DNA of 64,000 nt from Chrysaora quinquecirrha (GCA_014526335.1 JACTAT010000119.1:397229-461228); one strand, 5' to 3'. Positions 1 to 13,080 are shown, counted from the stretch's first letter. The notes: a model not told the origin generated them from the sequence alone. Numbers and translations are program-made.

Positions 1-960
1 ATTGAATCCATGAATGCTCTGCCAAGACCTTATGCTGTCAGACCTGCGACTATTGCCTCTGATCCTCCCACCTTGTATCAAAGCCCCCCAGTATCAAAGA
101 CGCACAGCAGACACGTACATGATGGTTTGAGCCAAACAACACATGCAGATCCTACATCAGCCTACAGGAATTCTTTGGCTTCAAAAGAGCATATAAGTGA
201 TCATTATATTGACCGAAGAAATCTTCCAACTCCTGTTGATCCAATGTATATCAAAGTACTACAGAAGATATTCCCACAGTTAAATACTGAAGCTATCAGT
301 AGAGAATTACAGCTATGTTACAATGATCTTACCAAAACAGTTGAATACATGTTGAAGAGATACCACAGTGCCTTAGAAGCCATGCCGCTTCACAATTCCG
401 TTCCTGCTGAACTCCATGACCAGCACTATGGAAAGCCAAGCTTTGTACAGTCCTCAAACAGCCCTAAGTCGTACTCCCGAGAATCTTCTCCGTCCAGTGT
501 TGGTTCCGGATACTCTCCCGGCCCGCCTCAGTTGTACACACCGGTGGTTTATCCAAGTGATTCAAAGTATGGCTATAGCTCCCCGAATGGTAGACCTCGC
601 CACCTGGATATTGATCATAAAGTATTCCCTCATGAGAATGATTATCAGCAAGACAGCCACCGGGTCTACGAGGGCCGTAGCCGATCCGAAGAGAGAAAAT
701 CTGATAACGGTTATCCCGCTGACGACGAGGAATGGCGACGTAAGCGCAACTCTCCCCAGCAAAACGGTGTATTGAGCTACGAGGAAGCGCGGCAGATATC
801 CGCGCGTCATAATAAAGAGAACGCGAATGGGAATCATATGAACGCGATAAAACAACATAGCCATGTTAGTGTAAAAGAGGAAAAGGACTTTGATAACCAA
901 GAACTTAATGTTACAAGCTCAGTAGATAAATCTCAAAAACAAGGAAAAAATGACGCTTAA
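1..960 (+). CDS. DMRT-family transcription factor, last coding exon (5' end outside window)
   Basis: The frame is open from base 1 to a TAA ending at 960, so the exon and protein begin upstream; the ATG at 10 need not be the start. Around residues 75-125 of the visible protein is a segment (PVDPMYIKVLQKIFPQL, then a Cys-Tyr-Asn-Asp step and TVEYML) that fits the DMA motif of DMRTA-type doublesex/mab-3-related proteins: Pro, hydrophobic, IFP, Leu, Cys, Asp, Glu, Leu at the expected spacing. The rest is Ser/Pro-rich and then charged and disordered-looking, as usual for DMRT C-termini. The zinc-binding DM domain would lie in an upstream exon and is not visible. A plain CUE/UBA-like helical domain is the alternative reading. 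Role by family: DNA-binding regulator of sexual or neural development. Confidence 0.6.
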   Translation: MESMNALPRPYAVRPATIASDPPTLYQSPPVSKTHSRHVHDGLSQTTHADPTSAYRNSLASKEHISDHYIDRRNLPTPVDPMYIKVLQKIFPQLNTEAISRELQLCYNDLTKTVEYMLKRYHSALEAMPLHNSVPAELHDQHYGKPSFVQSSNSPKSYSRESSPSSVGSGYSPGPPQLYTPVVYPSDSKYGYSSPNGRPRHLDIDHKVFPHENDYQQDSHRVYEGRSRSEERKSDNGYPADDEEWRRKRNSPQQNGVLSYEEARQISARHNKENANGNHMNAIKQHSHVSVKEEKDFDNQELNVTSSVDKSQKQGKNDA

Positions 961-1111
961 TGAATTGATAAATAATTTGTTATTGTAGTGTGTTAGAGAA
1001 CGATCAATCTGAACGGTTTAAGTAGCCTTTCGAATAATTGAACTGGACATCAACACAAAAAAATTTCGCATTTTAATCTATGATTTTATATACGTTGATT
1101 TTAATACTGAA

Positions 1112-1117
1112 AATAAA
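1112..1117 (+). promoter_or_regulatory. candidate polyadenylation signal AATAAA
   Basis: AATAAA lies about 150 bases after the DMRT-like stop codon in AT-rich sequence, a reasonable 3' UTR length. No other signal nearby was clearly better. Confidence 0.4.
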
Positions 1118-1765
1118 TAGGAATTAATTCTAATAAATTTTCACTTCGAGAGGACCAATCTCGCGACTAATTTGTATATACTGTAAGCGAATACATTATC
1201 CTATACATTATCATTATCCTTTTGGAATCCAAATTGAGGTACACTAACTCCAAGAACTGTCAGTGAATCTGGAAGTACCTACATTCGTCTAAAGATTAAA
1301 ATTTCAACTAAGCTATATGAATACACTGCTTTAATAATAACAGCATACATACGATTATAATTGGAAATTCAGGGAGGTATCTTTAGACTTATATTCTTTA
1401 TTTAGTCCTACAAGTCCTAAGAAATCCAGGAAAATTGTGTAGACCAGAAATTATACAGATAACTTAAAATCCTGCATTCTTGTGTGCATTATTGACGTCC
1501 CTGCACACTTATCAATATTTCGACATTTTCCGCCCCTACCCCTCTTATAAGAGAATCCCTCTTATATTTCCAGAATGCTTATACCATTTTCTGCTTTGGC
1601 AAAACAATGAAATTTTAGCAAGGAACATAAAGCGGTTTATAGCATTCAGTAGTTTTGTGAACAACCACGTTTTGACGTTTTTCTGTTCCCAACCTTTTTA
1701 AAACCTTAGAATTTGTGAAGAGTTAAATGGGAGTTTCATCAGTTGAAATTCCGTGTTTTCTGGTC
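1118..1765. other. non-coding DNA downstream of the DMRT-like gene
   Basis: AT-rich sequence with no recognisable gene or repeat. A 73-codon open frame at 1480-1701 has no family resemblance and is treated as chance. Confidence 0.5.
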
Positions 1766-2075
1766 GTTGTTGTTGTTGTTGTTACTTTATTTTGAGTAGG
1801 CTGTTGTTTCTAGCTTTTTCAGCTAATTTAGGCCTACCATGCATGCAGCATCCAGGCATGGGACCCCTAGGTTAACGCCGTTAACGTCCTTTCCGAAGGA
1901 CTGCAGAGTGAGTTGTTTAGTCATCAATCTGGACAGTCACCCATCCAGATGCTGACCTCACACGACCAAGCTTAACTTCAGCTTTCTAACGAGAGCTGAC
2001 TGAGAAGTTTGGCCACTCATTCCACTCATTTCGTTTCATCTGTGATATATGATACCAGCCAGCATTGCTGCATTC
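1766..2075 (-). mobile_element. 5S rRNA-derived SINE with (AAC)n tail
   Basis: Read on the minus strand, about 2015-1940 contains GAAGTTAAGC, then GGTCG, then TGGATGGGTGAC in the order and spacing of the 5S rRNA internal promoter region, with a preceding TCTCGT as in 5S. The minus-strand 3' side runs through a GTTAACGGCGTTAACC segment to a microsatellite tail, seen as (GTT)6 on the plus strand at 1766-1783. A 5S-like head plus a simple-repeat tail is the build of a 5S-headed (SINE3-type) SINE. The 5' end is approximate. Confidence 0.65.
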
Positions 2076-2519
2076 CAGTTCCAGTCACTGCGACGAACAT
2101 ACCCAACTAGGCTATAGCAATAATGTTTAGTAATGTTGTAAGCACTTTCTATACTTTCTGATACTTTCTATACTTTAATTTACAATTTATATTTTACTCT
2201 ATATAACCTGCACGTTAATTTAATTATTTGATTATTACCAAGTAAAGTAAAAACATTTTCTGAATTACCATTAAGAGACCTGGAATATAATATTTGATTT
2301 GTCGTTTAATGAAGAAAGCAAATTGACTCAAATTGACTCTTTTTTCTGTGTTCTAACATCCTGCGAGAAACATTTGCTATAGTTTCTATGATTCTGAATA
2401 AAACGTCAAACGCAAGCCTAGACACCTGCTATTCTCCTAAAGGTAAGTGTGAAAGAAGTCGGTTATTTTGTTTAGAACTCGAAAGATTCTACTGAACGAT
2501 ATACTAAGCCTAGAGATCT
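2076..2519. other. unassigned spacer between SINE and satellite
   Basis: AT-rich, with a few short imperfect repeats of TACTTTCT near 2145-2175. No gene, RNA or element is recognised. Confidence 0.5.
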
Positions 2520-3757
2520 AACCATTTGGCGATTTTTTGAGACTATTTTTTCCTCCTCAATTCCACTTGATTTACCTAGACATGCTTTGTTTAGCCCTAA
2601 AATAGTATTCAGGCTGATTTTATCAAGAAATTTATTCTGGAATTAAGCAGGTTTTAAAAACCAATGATTTTCACCTTTAAAGGACAAAACTCAGTCTTTT
2701 CGAGGGTAATTTTTCCTCCCTAATTCCACCAAATATGATGGAAAAAGACTCTATCTACTCCCTAGAGACTGTGTAGGGAGTATTTGTAAGGATTCTATAA
2801 CTGTTTTTGAGGAAAAAACGAAGCTTTCAAAACCCCTGATTTTGTCCGATTTTCGGCCATTTGCCAAGGCTATAGACTTGCCTTTTTGGCGATTTTTGAA
2901 GGTAATTTTTCCTCCCTAATTTGACCAAATATGATAGAAAAACACTCTAATATACCCCCTAGAGGCTGTTTAGGGGTATTTGGTAGGATTCTATAACTAT
3001 TTTTGAGGAAAAACGAAGTTTTCGAAACCCCTGATTTGGCCGACTGATTTGACCAAATATGATAGAAAAAAACTCTAATTACCCCCCAGAGGCTGTTTAA
3101 GGGTATTTGGTAGGATTCTATAACCATTTTTGAGGAAAAAACAAAGTTTTCAAAACCCCTGATTTTGGCAGATTTTTGGCCATTTGGCAAGGCTATAGAC
3201 TTGCCTTTTTGGCGATTTTTGGAGGGTAATTTATCTTCCCTAATTTGACCAAATATGATAGAAAAATACTCTAATTACCTCCTAGAGGCTGTTTAGGGGG
3301 TATTTGGTAGGATTCTACAACTATTTTTGAGGAAAATAGCTATAGACTTGCCATTTTTGCTTTTTTTGGAGGATAATTTTTCCTCCCTAATTCTTCCAAA
3401 TATGATAGAAAAACACTCTAATTACCCCCTAGAGGCTGTTTAGGGAATATTTGGTAGAATTATATAACTATTTTTTATGAATAAACGAAGTTTTCAAAAC
3501 CCCTGATTTTGGCCGATCTTCGGCCATTTGGCAAGGCTATAGACTTGCCTTTTGGCTATTTTTGGAGGGTAATTTTTCCCCCCTTATTCGACCAAATATG
3601 ATAGAAATACACTCTAATTACCCCTAAAGTCTGTTTAGGGGATATTTGGTAGAATTATACAACTATTTTTGTGGAAAAATGAAGTTTTCAAAACCCCTGA
3701 TTTTGGCCGATTTTCGGCCATTTGGCAAGGCTATAGACTTGCCTTTTTGGCTATTTT
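2520..3757 (+). repeat. diverged left edge of the ~196-bp satellite array
   Basis: Five to six monomers with the same landmarks as the main array: GGTAGGATTATATAACTA, GAAGTTTTCAAAACCCCTGA, GGCCGATTTTCGGCC, GGCTATAGACTTGCC, GGAGGGTAATTTTTCCTCC. The units here differ more from each other than those in the centre and some lack segments, for example around 3030-3060 and 3340. This matches the usual decay at satellite edges. Confidence 0.85.
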
Positions 3758-6700
3758 TGGAATTTTTTTTTAAAAATTTAAAAAAACCTCCAATTATTTT
3801 AACATTTAATTTTGGGTTTAAATATTTTTAAAAAAATTTTCAAAAAACAATTTTCCCCTGATTGGCGGGCCTTTGGAATTGGGTTTTTTTTATTTTTTAA
3901 TTTTTACTAATTCCCAAAATTGTAAAAAATTAAATTAACTTTTGGGGATTTGGAGGTTTAAACATTTTGGGAAAATGGAAAAGGGGCCATTTTGGCCTTT
4001 GGCATTGAGTTTTTTTTTTTTTAATTTTTCCCCCTAATTTCCCAAAATTGTAAAAAATTTTAAACTTTTAGGGAATTTGGAGGTAAAAACTATTTTTGGA
4101 AAATGAATTTTAAAACCCTATTTTGGCCTTTTTTTTTGAAGGTTAAATTCCTTTTTTTTTTTAATTTTTTAATTTCCAAATATGAAGAAAAAATAATTAC
4201 TTTTAAGGAAGGGGTTTTTAAAAAATTTTTTTTGGAAAAGGTTTTAACCCTGATTTGGCCATTTTGGATTTCCTAATTTCCTTTTTTATTTTTTTTTTTA
4301 AATTTAAAATATTAAAAAATTAACCCCTTGAGGAGGGGAAATTTCTATTTTTAAAATTTTGGGAAAACAAGTTTTAAGTTTTGGCCTTTTTTTGGGGAAA
4401 TTCCCTTTTTTTTATTTTGGGGGAACCCCTTCTAAAAACTAAAAACCTTAAATGAGGGTTTTAATATTTTGGTAAAAATTTTAAAAACTTTTTTCCCGAT
4501 TTTCCCTTTTGGCCATTTTGCCTTTTTTTTTTGTTTTTTTTAATTTTAAAAATTCATCCAAAAAAATTTAAATTTTAATTTAAAATTTTTAAAAAAAAAT
4601 CATTTTGGGACGTTTTTTCGGCTTGCGTTTTTTTTTTTGGAGGGTATTTTTCCTTTATTTAAAATTTAAAACCCAAATTAATAAAAACCTAAATTTTTTT
4701 GGGATTTAATATTTTAGAAAAATTTTTGGGAAAAAGGTTTTTGCCCCTTTTGGCTTTTTGGCCTTTGGCAATTGTTCTTTTTTCTATTTTTATTTTTTCC
4801 CCAATTTCCAAAAATTAAAAAATTAAATTAATTTTGGGGAGGAGGTTTTAATAAATTTTTGGGAAAACGGTTTTAAATTTTGGCCTTTTGGCCTTTAAGG
4901 TTAAATTCCTTTTTCATTTTTGAAATTTTCCCTTAATTCTAAAAAGATAAAAATTTACCTTGGGAGAGGGAATTTTTTTAATTCTATTTTTGGGAAAAAA
5001 GGAATCCCCGTTTTTTTGGTTTGGCAATTAAATTCTTTTTCTATTTTTATTAATTTTTAATTCTACCTACAAAAAAATTAATTATTCTTTGGGAAGGAGT
5101 TTAAACTATTTTTTTTTTCAAAACCCTAGGCTTGCCCTTTGGCAAAAGTTTTTTTTCTATTTTTAAATTTTTCCCCTTTTCCCTGAGAAAAAAATTTTTG
5201 GGGTTAAATTTTTGGAAAAAATTTTAAAAAACGGTTTTCCCCTTTTGGCCTTTTTGGCCTTTGGCGGTTGCTTGTTTTTTGGTTTTTCTTTTCCTCCAAT
5301 TTAAAAAATAAAAAACCTTTTAAGATGTTTGGGAAATTTTAATAAAAAATTTTTTAAAAACAATTTTAAATGTTTTGGGAAATTTGCCCGGGGTTTTTTT
5401 TTTTTAAATTTTTTAAACCAAATTAATAAAAAACCCAATTTTTTGAAGGGTTTAGGGTATTTTAATTTAAAAACATTTTTAAAAACGAATTTTCAATCCC
5501 CTTTTGGGTTTTCGGCCTTTGGCAAAAGTTTTTTTCTATTTTTTAATTTTTACTTTTAAAAAAAGAAAAAATTTTAATTAAGGTTTTATTTTGGGGAAAA
5601 AATTTTTAAAAAAAAGTTTTTAAAATTTTGGGGGGTTTGGCGGGCTTGCTTTTTTGGTATTTTTTTTTCCTCCCATTTAAAAAAAAAAAACCCTAAACCC
5701 CTGGGGTTTTGGGATTTTTGGAAAAACATTTTGGGAAAAACGGTTTTAAAATTTTTTTGGCCATTTTGGCCTTTGGCCTTTTTTTTTGTATTTTTTTAAT
5801 TTTTCCCCCTAATTTAAAAAAAAAAAACCCTAAACCCCTTAGGGATTTAGGGGATATTTTTAAAAAATTTTTAAAAAACGAATTTTCCCCTGTTTGGCCT
5901 GGGCCTTTGGCCTATAATTGTTTTTTTTTTTTTTTTTTAACCCAAAAAAAAAACCTTTATAAGGGGTTTAAATATTTGGAAATTAAATTTTGGAAAAGGT
6001 TTTCAAAAATTTTGGCCGTTTTCCCATTTGGAAGGTAAACTTCCTTTTTCCATTTTTGGAGGGAATTTTTTCCCATTTAAAAATTAAAAAAAACCTAATT
6101 CCCCTAAGGGAGGGAAATTTTTAATTTTCATTTTCAAAAACAATTTTAAAAACCGGTTTTTGGCCATTTTGGAGAAATTTTCTTTTGTAATAATTTTCCC
6201 CCTAAAAAAAATAAAAAATTAATTACCCCTAAGGGGAGGGAATTTTTTATTCATTTTTGGAAAAAACAAGTTTTTACCCTTTTGGCTTTTTTTTTTGGGG
6301 ATAATTTTTTTTTTTTTAAAATATTTTATTAAAATTATAAAATAATCTAATTCCCCGGGGGATTTTTTTTAAAAAAAAACTTTTCCCCCGTTTTGGCCAT
6401 TTTCCCTTTGGCAATTAGTTTTTTTTATTTTTAAATTTTTTTTGAAAAATTAAAAACCCAAATTTTTAAGGGGGTTTAATTTTTTTAAAATTTTTAAAAA
6501 AAATTTTAAAATTTTGGCCTTTTGGATTTGGAAAAGGCTTGATTTTTTGGGTTTTTTTAAAATTTTGAAACCCAAATAAATAAAAGTTAGGATTTGGGTT
6601 TTTGGGAAAGGTTTAAAAATTTTGGGAAAAAATTTTCCCCTTTTTGGCCATTTTCGGCCTTTTCCTTGTTTTTTTTATTTTTATAATTTTTCCCCAATTT

Positions 6701-6760
6701 AAAAAATTTGAAAACCCTTTTTAAGGGTTTAAATTTTTAATTTTAAAAATTTTAAAAAGA
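3758..6760 (+). repeat. corrupted satellite block dominated by homopolymer runs
   Basis: About 3 kb made almost only of runs (TTTTT, AAAAA, GGG, CCCC) in which monomer landmarks recur in order: TTTTGGCC, then GGCCTTTGGC, then AATTTTTCCCC, then a GGGAAAAC and TTTTAAA pair. The landmark spacing is about 120-170 bases instead of about 196. It sits exactly between clean monomers ending near 3757 and resuming at 6761. I read it as the same satellite with a failed consensus in which isolated bases were lost and runs inflated. Open frames at 5329-5559 and 5709-6038 are by-products. Confidence 0.7.
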
Positions 6761-9545
6761 GGCCTATTTTCGGCCATTTGGCAAGGCTATAGATTGCCTT
6801 TTTGGCTATTTTTGGAGGGTAATCCCCCCTCCCTAATTCTACCAAATATGATAGAAAAACACTCTAATTACCCCCTAGAGGCTGTTTAGAGGATGTTTGG
6901 AAGGATTATATAACTATTTTTGAGGAAAAACGAAGTTTTAAAAACACGTGATTTTGGCTGATTTTCGGCCATTTGGCAAGGCTATAGACTTGCCTTTTTT
7001 GCTATTTTTGGAGGGTAATTTTTCCTCCCTAATTCTACCAAATATGATAGAAAAACACTCCAATTACTTCTTAGAGGCAGTTTAGGGGATATTTGGTAGG
7101 ATTATGTAACTATTTTCTAGGAAAAACGAAGTTTTCAATACCCCTGATTTTGGCCGACTTTCGGCCATTTTGCAAACTATAGACTTGCCTTTTTGCTATT
7201 TTTGGAGGGTAATTTTTCCTCCTAATTCTACCAAATATGATAGAAAAACACTCCAATTACTTCTTAGAGGCAGTTTAGGGATATTTGGTAGGATTATATA
7301 ACTATTTTCTAGGAAAAACGAAGTTTTCAAGACCCTGATTTTGGCCGATTTTCGGCCATTTGGCAAGGCTATAGACTTGCCTTTTTGCTATTTTTGGAGG
7401 GTAATTTTTCCTCTAATTCTACCACATATGATAGAAAAACACTCTAATTACCCCTTAGAGGCAGTTTAGGGATATTTGGTAGGATTATATAACTATTTTG
7501 AGAAAAACGAAGTTTTCAATACCCCTGATTTGGCCGATTTTCGGCCATTTGGCAAACTATAGACTTGTTTTTTTTGCTATTTTTGGAGGGTAATTTTTCC
7601 TCCCTAATTCTTCCAAATATGATAGAAAAACACTCTAATTACCCCCTAGAGGCTGTTTAGGGAATATTTGGTAGGATTATATAACTATTTTTGAGGAAAA
7701 AACGAAGTTTTCAAAACCCCTGATATTGGCCGATTTTCGGCCATTTCGCAAGGCTATAGACTTGCCTTTTTGGCTATTTTTGGAGGGTAATCCCCCCCCC
7801 TAATTCTACCAAATATGATAGAAAAACACTCTAATTACCCCCTTGAGGCTGTTTAGGGAATATTTGGTAGGATTATATAACTATTTTTGAGGAAAAAACG
7901 AAGTTTTCAACCCCCCTGATTTTGGCCGATTTTCGGCCATTTGGCAAAGCTATAGACTTGCCTTTTTTGCTATTTTTGGAGGGTAATTTTTCCTCACTAA
8001 TTCTACCAAATATGATAGAAAAACACTCTAATTACCCCTTAGAGGCAGTTTAGGGGATATTTGGTAGGATTATATAACTATTTTTGAGGAAAAAACGAAG
8101 TTTTCAAAACCCCTGATTTTGGCCGATTTTCGGCCATTTTGCAAGGCTATAGACTTGCCTTTTTTGCTATTTTTGGAGGGTAATTTTTCCTCCCTAATTC
8201 TACCAAATATGATAGAAAAACACTCCAAATACTTCTTAGAGGCAGTTTACGGGATATTTGGTAGGATTATATAACTATTTTCTAGGAAAAAACGAAGTTT
8301 TCAATGCCCCTGATTTGGCCGATTTTCGGCCATTTGGCAAGGCTATAGACTTGCCTTTTTTGCTATTTTTTTAGGGTAATTTTTCCTCACTAAGTCTACC
8401 AAATATGATAGAAAAACACTCTAATTACCCTCTAGAGGCTGTTTAAGGGGTATTTGGTAGGATTATATAACTATTTTCTAGGAAAAAACGAAGTTTTCAA
8501 TACCCCTGATTTTGGCCGATTTTCGGCCATTTTGCAAGGCTATAGACTTGCCTTTTTTGCCATTTTTGGAGGGTAATTTTTCCTCCCTAACTCTACCAAA
8601 TATGATAGAAAAACACTCCAATTACTTCTTAGAGGCAGTGTAGGGGATATTTGGTAGGATTATATAACTATTTTCTAGGAAAAAACGAAGTTTTCAATAC
8701 CCCTGATTTGGCCGATTTTCGGCCATTTGGCAAGGCTATAGACTTGCCTTTTTGCTATTTTTGGAGGGTAATTTTTCCTCACTAATTCTACCAAATATGA
8801 TAGAAAAACACTCTAATTACCCTCTAGAGGCTGTTTAGGGGGTATTTGGTAGGATTATATAACTATTTTTGAGGAAAAAACGAAGTTTTCAAAATCACAG
8901 ATTTGGGCCGATTTTGGCCATTTGGCAGGGCTATAGACTTGCCTTTTTGGCTATTTTTGGAGGGTAATTTTTCCTCCCTAATTCTACCAAACATGATAGA
9001 AAAACATTCTAATTACCCCCTTGAGGCTGTTTAGGGGATATTTGGTAGGATTATATAACTATTTTTGAGGAAAAAACGAAGTTTTCAAAACCCCTGATTT
9101 TGGCCGATTTTCGGCCATTTGGCAAGGCTATAGACTTGCCTTTTTGGCGATTTTTGGAGGGTAATTTTTCCTCCTACTTCTACCAAATATGATAGAAAAA
9201 CACTCTAATTACCCCCTAGAGGCTGTTTAGAGGATATTTGGAAGGATTATACAACTATTTTTGAAGAAAAACGAAGTTTTAAAAACACGTGATTTTGGCC
9301 TATTTTCGGCCATTTGGCAAGGCTATAGACTTGCCTTTTTGGCTATTTTGGAGGGTAATATTTCCTCCTACTTCTACCAAATATGATAGAGAAACACTCT
9401 AATTACCCCCTAGAGGCTGTTTAGAGCATATATTGAAGGATTATATAACTATTTTTGAGGAAAAACAAAGTTTTAAAAACACGTGATTTTGGCCGATTTT
9501 CGGCCATTTGGCAAGGCTATAGACTTGCCTTTTTGCTATTTTTGG
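6761..9545 (+). repeat. first copy of a ~2.8-kb direct duplication inside the satellite
   Basis: Its order of monomer variants matches 10274-13080 unit by unit, from GGCCTATTTTCGGCC with the variant ATAGATTGCC through TTTAGAGCATATATTGAAGG. The offset grows from 3513 to about 3530 because this copy repeatedly has one base fewer in G, T or A runs. Confidence 0.75.
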
Positions 9546-10273
9546 AGGGTAATTTTTCCTCACTAATTCTACCAAATATGATAGAAAAACACTCCAATTA
9601 CTTCTTAGAGGCAGTTTAGGGGATATTTGGTAGGATTATATAACTATTTTCTAGGAAAAAACGAAGTTTTCAATACCCCTGATTTGGCCGATTTTCGGCC
9701 ATTTGGCAAGGCTATAGACTTGCCTTTTTTTGCTATTTTTGGAGGGTAATTTTTCCTCACTAATTCTACCAAATATGATAGAAAAACACTCTAATTACCC
9801 TCTAGAGGCTGTTTAGGGGGTATTTGGTAGGATTATATAACTATTTTTGAGGAAAAAACGAAGTTTTCAAAATCACAGATTTGGGCCGATTTTGGCCATT
9901 TGGCAGGGCTATAGACTTGCCTTTTGGCTATTTTGGAGGGTAATTTTTCCTCCCTAATTCTACCAAACATGATAGAAAAACATTCTAATTACCCCCTTGA
10001 GGCTGTTTAGGGGATATTTGGTAGGATTATATAACTATTTTTGAGGAAAAAACGAAGTTTTCAAAACCCCTGATTTTGGCCGATTTTCGGCCATTTGGCA
10101 AGGCTATAGACTTGCCTTTTTGGCTACTTTTGGAGGGTAATTTTTCCTCCCTACTTCTACCAAATATGATAGAAAAACACTCTAATTACCCCCTAGAGGC
10201 TGTTTAGAGGATATTTGGAAGGATTATATAACTATTTTTGAAGAAAAACGAAGTTTTAAAAACACGTGATTTT

Positions 10274-13080
10274 GGCCTATTTTCGGCCATTTGGCAAGGC
10301 TATAGATTGCCTTTTTGGCTATTTTTGGAGGGTAATCCCCCCTCCCTAATTCTACCAAATATGATAGAAAAACACTCTAATTACCCCTAGAGGCTGTTTA
10401 GAGGATGTTTGGAAGGATTATATAACTATTTTTGAGGAAAAACGAAGTTTTAAAAACACGTGATTTTGGCTGATTTTCGGCCATTTGGCAAGGCTATAGA
10501 CTTGCCTTTTTTGCTATTTTTGGAGGGTAATTTTTCCTCCCTAATTCTACCAAATATGATAGAAAAACACTCCAATTACTTCTTAGAGGCAGTTTAGGGG
10601 ATATTTGGTAGGATTATATAACTATTTTCTAGGAAAAAACGAAGTTTTCAATACCCCTGATTTTGGCCGACTTTCGGCCATTTTGCAAGGCTATAGACTT
10701 GCCTTTTTTGCTATTTTTGGAGGGTAATTTTTCCTCCCTAATTCTACCAAATATGATAGAAAAACACTCCAATTACTTCTTAGAGGCAGTTTAGGGGATA
10801 TTTGGTAGGATTATATAACTATTTTCTAGGAAAAAACGAAGTTTTCAAGACCCCTGATTTTGGCCGATTTTCGGCCATTTGGCAAGGCTATAGACTTGCC
10901 TTTTTTGCTATTTTTGGAGGGTAATTTTTCCCCTCTAATTCTACCACATATGATAGAAAAACACTCTAATTACCCCTTAGAGGCAGTTTAGGGGATATTT
11001 GGTAGGATTATATAACTATTTTTGAGAAAAAAACGAAGTTTTCAATACCCCTGATTTGGCCGATTTTCGGCCATTTGGCAAGGCTATAGACTTGTTTTTT
11101 TTGCTATTTTTGGAGGGTAATTTTTCCTCCCTAATTCTTCCAAATATGATAGAAAAACACTCTAATTACCCCCTAGAGGCTGTTTAGGGAATATTTGGTA
11201 GGATTATATAACTATTTTTGAGGAAAAAACGAAGTTTTCAAAACCCCTGATATTGGCCGATTTTCGGCCATTTCGCAAGGCTATAGACTTGCCTTTTTGG
11301 CTATTTTTGGAGGGTAATCCCCCCCCTAATTCTACCAAATATGATAGAAAAACACTCTAATTACCCCCTTGAGGCTGTTTAGGGAATATTTGGTAGGATT
11401 ATATAACTATTTTTGAGGAAAAAACGAAGTTTTCAACCCCCCTGATTTTGGCCGATTTTCGGCCATTTGGCAAGGCTATAGACTTGCCTTTTTTGCTATT
11501 TTTGGAGGGTAATTTTTCCTCACTAATTCTACCAAATATGATAGAAAAACACTCTAATTACCCCTTAGAGGCAGTTTAGGGGATATTTGGTAGGATTATA
11601 TAACTATTTTTGAGGAAAAAACGAAGTTTTCAAAACCCCTGATTTTGGCCGATTTTCGGCCATTTTGCAAGGCTATAGACTTGCCTTTTTTGCTATTTTT
11701 GGAGGGTAATTTTTCCTCCCTAATTCTACCAAATATGATAGAAAAACACTCCAATTACTTCTTAGAGGCAGTTTACGGGATATTTGGTAGGATTATATAA
11801 CTATTTTCTAGGAAAAAACGAAGTTTTCAATGCCCCTGATTTGGCCGATTTTCGGCCATTTGGCAAGGCTATAGACTTGCCTTTTTTGCTATTTTTTTAG
11901 GGTAATTTTTCCTCACTAAGTCTACCAAATATGATAGAAAAACACTCTAATTACCCTCTAGAGGCTGTTTAAGGGGTATTTGGTAGGATTATATAACTAT
12001 TTTCTAGGAAAAAACGAAGTTTTCAATACCCCTGATTTTGGCCGATTTTCGGCCATTTTGCAAGGCTATAGACTTGCCTTTTTTGCCATTTTTGGAGGGT
12101 AATTTTTCCTCCCTAACTCTACCAAATATGATAGAAAAACACTCCAATTACTTCTTAGAGGCAGTGTAGGGGATATTTGGTAGGATTATATAACTATTTT
12201 CTAGGAAAAAACGAAGTTTTCAATACCCCTGAATTGGCCGATTTTCGGCCATTTGGCAAGGCTATAGACTTGCCTTTTTTGCTATTTTTGGAGGGTAATT
12301 TTTCCTCACTAATTCTACCAAATATGATAGAAAAACACTCTAATTACCCTCTAGAGGCTGTTTAGGGGGTATTTGGTAGGATTATATAACTATTTTTGAG
12401 GAAAAAACGAAGTTTTCAAAATCACAGATTTGGGCCGATTTTGGCCATTTGGCAGGGCTATAGACTTGCCTTTTTGGCTATTTTTGGAGGGTAATTTTTC
12501 CTCCCTAATTCTACCAAACATGATAGAAAAACATTCTAATTACCCCCTTGAGGCTGTTTAGGGGATATTTGGTAGGATTATATAACTATTTTTGAGGAAA
12601 AAACGAAGTTTTCAAAACCCCTGATTTTGGCCGATTTTCGGCCATTTGGCAAGGCTATAGACTTGCCTTTTTGGCTATTTTTGGAGGGTAATTTTTCCTC
12701 CCTACTTCTACCAAATATGATAGAAAAACACTCTAATTACCCCCTAGAGGCTGTTTAGAGGATATTTGGAAGGATTATACAACTATTTTTGAAGAAAAAC
12801 GAAGTTTTAAAAACACGTGATTTTGGCCTATTTTCGGCCATTTGGCAAGGCTATAGACTTGCCTTTTTGGCTATTTTTGGAGGGTAATATTTCCTCCCTA
12901 CTTCTACCAAATATGATAGAGAAACACTCTAATTACCCCCTAGAGGCTGTTTAGAGCATATATTGAAGGATTATATAACTATTTTTGAGGAAAAACAAAG
13001 TTTTAAAAACACGTGATTTTGGCCGATTTTCGGCCATTTGGCAAGGCTATAGACTTGCCTTTTTTGCTATTTTTGGAGGG
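10274..13080 (+). repeat. second copy of the ~2.8-kb satellite duplication
   Basis: Same succession of variants as 6761-9545, with fuller homopolymer runs (for example TTTAGGGGATA where the first copy often has TTTAGGGATA). The copies diverge after about 13080, where this one continues with GGGTAGTTTTTCCCCTC. Confidence 0.75.

Noticed and set aside
5329..6038. 76- and 109-codon frames in the run-rich block
   Set aside because: Phe/Lys/Asn-only proteins from T and A runs in sequence I consider corrupted.
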